From Ascaris suum (Eukaryota; Nematoda; Chromadorea; Rhabditida; Ascarididae), in contig CM024178.1 in the NCBI GenBank assembly GCA_013433145.1, positions 3,068,001 to 3,132,000 on the forward strand: DNA of 64,000 bases. The letters are read 5' to 3'. Of the stretch, positions 56,951-64,000 are shown one piece after another. Within the stretch, counting starts at the first letter, position 1. The number at the start of each line of letters is the position of its first letter. The position numbers and the translations under genes are program-made. Below the pieces are notes generated by a model that had not been told where the DNA came from, did no database searches, and saw only the letters and a list, made by a program, of their open reading frames with translations.

Positions 56951-59900
56951 TCACTGGCCTGCTGGGTATGCTGGAAGGCTCTCAAACGATGGAGGTGGTT
57001 CAGGTGACCATCGCTGTTGTTGTGTGTCGATTGGTGGAAGACATGGGCTTGTTAACGAATAAGGTGGTGGTGGTGTGCCCATTTGATTTCCTACTCGCAG
57101 AGAAGCAAATTCTGCAAACATAAATTTGTAATATTGAATAGCGCTAAGTTTATCTGAAGGTATGGTAAAGTTGTGCTGAAATAATAATACATTACGACTA
57201 AGTCAACGAAATATTATTGAGGAGGTTGAGAAAATTATATAGAAGATCTCAAAAAGTAAAATGATTTCATGCGGACGCTTTCTCGATAAAAATGGAACTT
57301 TTGAAGGATTTTCTTATTTATGAATTGATTTTAAAAAGAAAAATTGACTGAGAGTATAATTTAGAATGAATTATCGTTCTCTCAAGAAATGGAAATCAAA
57401 TGACAAATACATAAAATTCTAGAGTCCGCTCATTTATTTTTCAATATATGCAAATCAAGAAGGCTAAGATGAAAAAAAACGTATATAGTAGATTGATGAA
57501 AATTCTACGCTCACATAAACATAAGAATAAACCGAATAATAATTTTTAGGAACAAATAAAAAGAATTTCATAAACGAAAAGAGAAATGAGAGATGCAAAT
57601 TGACTAGGAAAAAGTTCTCTGCACTAGAAGTTAAGAAGGCACTATGACATATTTGTTTCAATATATTAATCCGATATATCATTGCTGAAACAATTAAACA
57701 ATATGAATGGACGTATAAAACACGTGTTGGAATTTTACAATCGCAGTTACCATCGAATCCGGTTGTCGCTGATTCCAAAAATGCTGCAACGAACAAGCAG
57801 TCTTCCTCTCCAGTCATAATCATAAGCGATAGACAAGCAGATATAAAGAGGAAATATGGATCGGTTATCAAAACTAATGTAAAACTATGGAAAACATGAA
57901 CAATGTTTGGTATATTTAATCGGTCATCAAAACGTGCATTCTTATAGAATAAGAGTGTCCGGTCAATGAATGTTCGTTAATGCAATAAGCGTAATTTAAA
58001 AGACGGAAAATGAAACAAAACAAAGCGATTGCTGTTCTTTAAGAAGCTGGAATGCATGTAGGTTGATATGGCTAGCGAATGTAGATTAGATAAGCTAATG
58101 ATAAGCAGTTGCACACGTGAATTTATGCTTATCACATGAAAACTTGTCGCCTAATAAAGAAATAAACTTTGAAAGCGACGCTTGACATATATCTACTTGA
58201 GGGTTTTGGTCTCCTTAAACGGAATGTTGAACGCCTTAATGATTTTTTCGAAAATCCTTCTCATTAAAAAAAAGATCGGAAATTTACTTGCAGTGAAGTT
58301 GTTCGAATTGCGCGCAAAGACATTTGCGCTTCAGATTGATCGTAGTGAAAAATTCAGATTTAGCACTCATCGAGAGATTTCAGATGAGGCGAAGAAACGC
58401 CAATTTCATCGAATACACAAATAGGACAATAATTTTTAGGTAAATACCCGCCGATGTATATAATCGGTTGCGCGTCATAACACAGAGTAATCGAAACGTA
58501 GCCATTATCACTGATGGGTGCAACTCGAAAATATAGAGATGCTTGTAGTAGGTAATAAAGTGTATTATGTCGTAAAATGAATTGCCGTTATGATGCATGC
58601 GATACAATAAAAGCGTGCTGATAGGCAACTAACGATCAAATGATTCGTTATTTGTGTATCTATTTAAAGCGACATTGATGATTATGATAAAACGTTACCG
58701 ATAATTAGAGCTTAACGCAGCGTGACAGAGATTAAATGCCCCTACTATGTCGCAGTGAAAGAGATTTTCGGAGAACGAAACTACAGCCGAAATGTGGGAG
58801 GGAAATTCTAGTACCATCTTAACTCATACTTCTACAAATTCGGAAGTTGTTACTGGAATGAGGATTGCAAAAAAAAAGATCACTGGAAATGTGGTACTCG
58901 CGATTAATTCTGCAAAGTGTTTAAATGCGCTTCGGCACAATGTGTAAAACGGATGACGATGAGAGCTTCGCTAAGGATATTTATATGAAAGTATACAGAT
59001 GGATGGGTACGGTCAGCGGAAGCAACCCCGTTCCCCTCCCTCCCAACAATCAGTTAAACGGCAAGCCAGAACTCTGCTATAAGTTGCACCCTTCTCGCCT
59101 ATTACCGCCGTGTTGTCGCTATATACCATTCTCTGAGATAAACTGCTCAGGTTTATTAGTACCTTTGCGCTTTTTAACAAATGCCAATTTTGATATCATG
59201 GCATTTGCGCGTGTTTGTTTGTGTCTGTTTGCTTATTTGCCTGTTGGTTTCAATTCATGTACCACGACCTATACTTACTTCCGGTCGAATCTACTGTCAA
59301 TTAGGGGAGCACAAAAAACGATTTTTTTTTTAAATTGGAGATTTACACTAGCGGTTCCACATTGCCGGCGTTAGTGAATTTTTTCACTGTTGTTGGGTAA
59401 CCGGTTGAATTGATGTGCTGAAATGCAAAAAACACGTATTGCGCAAGTCTGTTTAGCGTATTTTTGCGCTCCTTTCTCTTTTAAAACACAAATAATTGGG
59501 TTAGTGGTGATAAGTTTATAAATTTTTCCATAGATGACGCCACCTTTGCGCGATACTTGTTTACGTTGTCTGCGTGCCGATCTATTCATATTTCATACAC
59601 CTCAATGATTTCAATTCGCAAACGAACAATGATAACGAGGTGATGAAAATTGTTGAATGAAATTTAAATTAGCGATGATCTAGAAAGTCGCATTTCGTTC
59701 CGATTGGATTATCTCCATGTCGGCCGATAACGGTTTAGTGAGTGTAAAATCGCATAAATCAATTTCTTTCGTAATCGATGAATGCGATAAATAAATGAAT
59801 ATTGACACCCGTTTTGTGCAATTCATTAATTTTGAATAAAGCTCCGTAACAGATATTATGCTCTAGTATTAGCCATATCTGAGCAATTAACTGATCTAAT

Positions 59901-62900
59901 AATCAAGATTTTGAAGTGCGCGTATGATGACAGCCTCCTTCTTCATTGCATCACTTGTTATTTTTTATTGATGTTTGAACTGCTAGAATTCAACACTTCC
60001 AATCTTTCAGATTGGTTTTTTGATTGTTTTCCTCTCAGTTCATCCACCTACGTTTGAAGTCAAGTTCATCTCCACCTACGCTTGAAGTCAGGTATGCAAA
60101 TTAGCCTAAAATAATAAAATGAAGCATGAAAATGCAATCGGCACTTATTCTTCGTCCGCTTTCTATGTGCACAAAAAATCATTGTATACGATGCAAAGCT
60201 TTTTTTTCTCTTTTATTACATGTGTATGCTACCTACTTGTACTGTCTATACAACGAGTAACTTCCACCTGTGCAAACTTTGCTGATACACATTTGTACGA
60301 AAGGCGAGCAAGGGAGGAATGTAAAACTACAAACTTTTCTGGACGTGATCCTCATCGAGATAGTCACTGTGTGGTGCTTTTTCAGCACCTTTCTCCGCGT
60401 TCTCGGTGACATTCATCATATTCTTCTAATACTGCAGTCGAATCAGCTGGCACATTGTCACGGTTACCAAATCTAAAGAAAAACACTCAAATATTGTAAA
60501 TCTGCTCTGAATTTTCACTATTCATACGACAAAAATAATTCAGAGAAGAGTATCACACAAATATCGAACCAACAGTAATTGCACTGTTCAATTCTGAAAA
60601 GATTTTGGACAGCAATATTTTTGAACTGTCGTATTGAAGAAGCGCCAGTCGGAAATTTCCGTCCATCCTGATCTTGATAATCGATTCAGAACGTTTGCTC
60701 TGCAAAGGAGACGATGAGACTGCTCTGTTTATGTTGCATTTGTGCGGCCTGTTTGCTTCTCATACAGATTCAACCTGACGTCACCGAAAGCTATGAGCTT
60801 AAAAAGTCTTGTGTATGACCAAATGTCTAAAAAAAATATCGATACATCGCTGCTATTCGGCTCAATCCAATCGGTTAATAATGCATCAAATACTCTTTGA
60901 AATCTCTGCTTACAACTGAGAGTAAAGCAAAACAAGTTCTGTGTCATTTATAAGTTCGAGTAGTAGGCAAACTTTAATAGGGCGCAGAAATCATAACGCT
61001 TCAAGAACGAATTTTGAACAGCAACTACAGAAATAAGCGAGCGAACGTATGTACATGATCCGTGAAGGGTTTTGCAAGTCTCTTCAACTATGCTAATGAG
61101 GCAGTAGTTCACTTTTATATAAGTATTACAAAATCATAAAGAGGTGTTTTTCCATTGATTAGACTTTACGCATGCAAGAGTGCATAACGTCTACGTACTC
61201 AGTATACAGTTTGAAAAAGAATGAATTAAAGCAAAAAATGCATTGCGAAAAGCATAGTCAATGGAAGATGATAATTTTATAGGCGCTGCTTGGCTGATTG
61301 TACCATAATCAAAAATATTGATGATGCAAAAGTGCAATGCATAAGCAATATGATCTAGAAGTTTGCAGAGAGCCACATTTATTCAATAGTGTTGTTTCAT
61401 TCATTCCCGAGTTTCCTTCTTTGCAGCTAAAAATTCCAAAATTCGAACAATATTGAAGATTTTCAGTGAAAAAAAAATTGCTCGTCGAAATTCTCCAAAA
61501 GAATTCATTCATTAATTAGGGTTTATGATTTATACGCGTAAAAATAAATGAATTTCGATTTTTTTTAATATCTCTCAAAAGTCAAAGAAAATTGAATTAT
61601 ACATTTGTTATATTTATTTCAATAAAATTTCGAGAGAGGCGCTCACATAAAATGAATTAACAAGAGAATGAATGCAGAACAACGACAAGAACGGTTATGA
61701 TGAAATGTGAACCATATAGAACGGTTGTGATGAGGAATGAGTGGATGAGGTTGTACACATGAGTCTATGTCTAGTCTCCTAAGTAGAATATGTTTCAAAA
61801 CGCTCTTTAATCTCTTGGTCTTCCCATCGACTTCATATTGACACATTGTGATCTTTTCTCTCTATACTCAGTTTTACTGCTCACGATTTGTCACCTCCAG
61901 TCCACTTTTCTCCACAGCTTTAGTTTCAATCCTTTCACATTAATTAGAATTCCATAATAAGTGACTGTTCGCGATAATTATAATAAATTTGATGTTGAAA
62001 AGAGAGAGGAGAGAGGGGGGGGGGGGGCAGAAGGGAGAGAAAGAGAGAGGACAGCTATGAGTATTTCGGCAAAAGGTTATTTTCAGATGAATAGTAATGG
62101 GTGGAATTAAGCCTAATTTTAGATAGGTAGACTCAATTAGATGAGAAAACGAGGAAAAAGCAACCTTATATCGCGTTCCATTTCAGGGATTCATATCACA
62201 GCGCTCAGTATTTCAGGTTTTTTAACGTAGTCGTTTGATAAATTTACAACTTTTAAAGCGAGGAAATACTTATACTGAAACATCACAGTGCATAAATCAA
62301 GTTTCTTGCCTTTTTGCCAATCTTTCTGATATATTCAAATGAATTTCTTTTTTTTTTGAAACAACAGTTAGAGATGTACCTGAGAACGTCTGTCATAGGC
62401 GAAAAAGATGGCAAAAATTAAAGATTAATTAACAGTAACCATTTGAACAGTAACATCTTTAATGAAGTTAAGTCAGTGAAATTATTGATTGAAAACTGCA
62501 TCAACCAATTAACCGTCTCGTTTCCTATGAAAGTTTTTTTTTAATGAAAATGCACTCTTGGCGAAAATTTTCCTATCATTATATCTGCAAAAACGTCTCT
62601 TTTTTTTTGCGAAATTTTTGCAAAAAATCACTAAGTCAGTGAGCTGATAAGAAAGTGAAAAATTGTCGAACAAAAAACGGTCATATTTCCTTCGCTCACC
62701 AGGTCTTCATAAATCACCTCTGTTATAGACAACCCTTCTTCTATAGTATCCACTGAACATATACCACAAGCATATCGATTAACCAACTTACATTTTCGAT
62801 TTTGCACATATTAGTGCTTTCTAATAAATCGTTTTCTTTTATAAGTGGAAAATGAAAAATAAAAGAATCAAAGAAAGCCAACTGGCATGAGGGCTGGTAA

Positions 62901-63842
62901 TAATGAACGGCTGCTCATGGGAAATGTGAAAATGGCTTCTATATGAAAACTGTGCATTCATTCGTCAAAAGTATAGCACTTAACAATTATCGCCCCGCCC
63001 ACTTTCAATTCGACAAAATCACAGTTGAATCAGCGATGCAAACATCGAATAACAGCCACGCAACCTCTTTACAACGTAGCGAAACAAGATTCCGCTTCTA
63101 TGTAGACAACGCATCAGAAAACGTTCACAGATACACATAGAGAGGACATCAGGAAACGTATCAACGCTAACCACTGCTTACTATAGATCGCCTATTAAAA
63201 TGTTCAATGATATTTTGATATGTTTCTCCATACTTACTATTCCATTTGTATCGCTTCACATCCCCTTCCTCTATCGGTCATGAAAATGTTAATGCACTCA
63301 AGCGATGAGGACGATTATTGCAACCGTTTATTTTCGCTGCGACTTTTATGAATTAAGCGGGCAGTAACCTTGTTCTCACGAGAGTGAACAACAGCAAGAT
63401 CAAGAATATCCGCTTAGACTAGGTTTTATTTTATGCTCATAAAACGATCGTATTCGCCTTCATAGCGACTCAGTAAAAGCGTCTAGGTTTCAAACAATTG
63501 TCTTCGCTTAAGGAGCGTTTCCTCATCGAGAAAGTCAATGCGGCGCTGAGTGCGGCTTTATTAGGCGTTTCGAGCATTCGCGCCAAGCCAACAGTTACCT
63601 AACTTCGCAACATTCGGATGCAAAACTGCTCGACCTTGTCCCTGATTAACATAACTTCTGTAATATCTAAGGCGTCGTCTTGGTGAAACTCCTGTGGTTG
63701 TAGGCGCTTTTGCAAATTTTTGCATGCGTCTGCCTTGTTGATATATGTCGGGATTGTGTCGGAAAAAGACTTTCACAAAGCTGAACACTAGAAAAACTAA
63801 GGAAATGAAATCGCACTTCAATGTCCACTGCAATTCGAGATT
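56951..63842 (-). CDS. Membrane protein with basic tail and PPPPY motif, three exons seen, 5' end outside window
   Basis: Exons 63599-63842 (acceptor TTCTCATTTCAG, donor G/GTAACT), 57751-57783 (acceptor TTGTTCGTTGCAG, donor G/GTAACT) and 56951-57111 (acceptor TATGTTTGCAG, stop TGA). Phases 0-1, 1-1 and 1-stop agree. The first exon holds a membrane segment (CDFISLVFLVFSFVKVFF) followed by an Arg-rich juxtamembrane tail (VSPRRRLRYYRSYVNQGQG). The second adds FLESATTGFD. The last is Pro-rich with PPPPYSLTSP and PPPSFESLPAYP. PPxY motifs bind WW domains, for example of NEDD4-type ubiquitin ligases. Upstream exons lie beyond 64000. The tail PPPPYSLTSP resembles the N-terminal part of TMEM55 proteins, and the next gene resembles their C-terminal part. 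The plus-strand ORF at 56920-57123 is a shadow. Confidence 0.68.
60382..60472 (-). CDS. Possible alternative exon inside the PPPPY gene
   Basis: A strong acceptor (GTGTTTTTCTTTAG) is followed in phase 2 by 29 codons of acidic, protein-like sequence (FGNRDNVPADSTAVLEEYDE, then CHRERGERC) and a stop. A donor AAG/GTGCTG just before the stop would let it continue. In the phase that follows exon 63599 it would give a short end, DLVTVTMCQLIRLQY. It could be an alternative exon or belong to a nested gene. Confidence 0.33.
62015..62027. repeat. G13 homopolymer in a GA-rich stretch
   Basis: A run of thirteen G flanked by GAGAGA-type sequence on both sides. Confidence 0.95.
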
Positions 63843-63894
63843 CTGAAATGAGAACTTCGACGCACTCCTAAATGTATATGTATGACTTTGTGCA

Positions 63895-63960
63895 TGCGTG
63901 TGCGCCTGTGTATGTGTGTGTATATGTTTATGTTCGTGCGTATGCGTGTAATTATGTGAC
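63895..63960. repeat. TG/TATG-rich low-complexity stretch
   Basis: An imperfect array of TGTG, TATG and CGTG units near the right edge, inside the intron upstream of the 63599-63842 exon. Confidence 0.7.
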
Positions 63961-64000
63961 CCTGTATGGATATACAGCAGTTTCCACTACCAAACCACGA

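Larger units (their letters stand above)
57784..63598 (-). other. Long intron of the PPPPY gene
   Basis: 5.8 kb, AT-rich, with a G13 tract at 62015-62027. Besides the candidate at 60382-60472, a segment at 60729-60905 follows TTTACTCTCAG and is open for about 58 codons to a stop (FQRVFDALLTDWIEPNSSD). A 149-codon plus ORF (58925-59374) and a minus ORF starting MNRSARRQRKQ (59589) have no splice support. Confidence 0.45.

Noticed and set aside
56920..57123. Plus ORF rich in Val
   Set aside because: Exact antisense of the Pro-rich last exon of the minus-strand PPPPY gene.
58925..59374. 149-codon plus-strand ORF
   Set aside because: Single ORF, no acceptor before the ATG, hydrophobic and irregular second half, located in the intron of the minus-strand PPPPY gene.
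1..64000. tRNA, rRNA, CRISPR arrays, intact transposons, viral genes
   Set aside because: No tRNA-like B-box in a cloverleaf context, no conserved rRNA blocks, no spaced direct repeats, no transposase, integrase or reverse transcriptase motif recognised on either strand by eye.

Overview
The window reads as chromosomal DNA of a nematode. Genes are split by long AT-rich introns with GT..AG borders, acceptors are mostly of the worm type TTTCAG or TTTGCAG, and gene density is low. One gene is confidently the mitochondrial import receptor TOMM-20, in a worm-like form. There are no operon-style bacterial ORFs, no rRNA or tRNA that I could see, no CRISPR array and no intact transposon. Base composition and intron lengths would suit a strongylid (clade V) parasite, but that is inference. 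Most long uninterrupted ORFs are what chance predicts at this GC content. I therefore trusted splice signals, codon-phase agreement between neighbouring exons and family motifs more than ORF length.

Layout. (1) 1-2.3 kb, + strand: a last exon entering from the left edge, then a possible two-exon gene. (2) 2.5-7.3 kb: scattered possible exons on both strands, of which 6391-6551 (+) is the best. (3) 7.9-31.85 kb, + strand: a large gene of at least 16 exons whose phases all agree (2118 coding bases, 705 codons plus stop). It starts with a NYN/PIN-like domain, passes through an Ala/Gln-rich and an acidic region, and ends with Nab2/ZC3H14-like CCCH zinc fingers. It is probably an RNA-binding protein whose nuclease-like domain has lost key aspartates. 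(4) 32-38.6 kb: low-confidence coding-like islands. (5) 38.7-42.03 kb, + strand: tomm-20, four exons. (6) 42-53.8 kb: mixed possible exons on both strands; 49594-49740 (+, last exon) and 46439-46584 (-) are the best supported. (7) 54.5-63.8 kb, - strand: two close genes or one. The upstream one (63842 to 56951) is a membrane protein with a basic tail and a PPPPY motif. The next (56730 to 54482) is a small CPxC zinc-ribbon membrane protein resembling the C-terminal half of TMEM55/PIP4P. They are 220 bases apart, which suggests an operon or one transcript joined by a GC-AG intron.

Non-coding structure includes eight G/C homopolymers of 10-14 bases, an AAAT array facing a TTTA array that could fold into a hairpin, and a GC-rich island at 19.9-20.2 kb that shares a block with 17.4 kb and may be a dispersed repeat.
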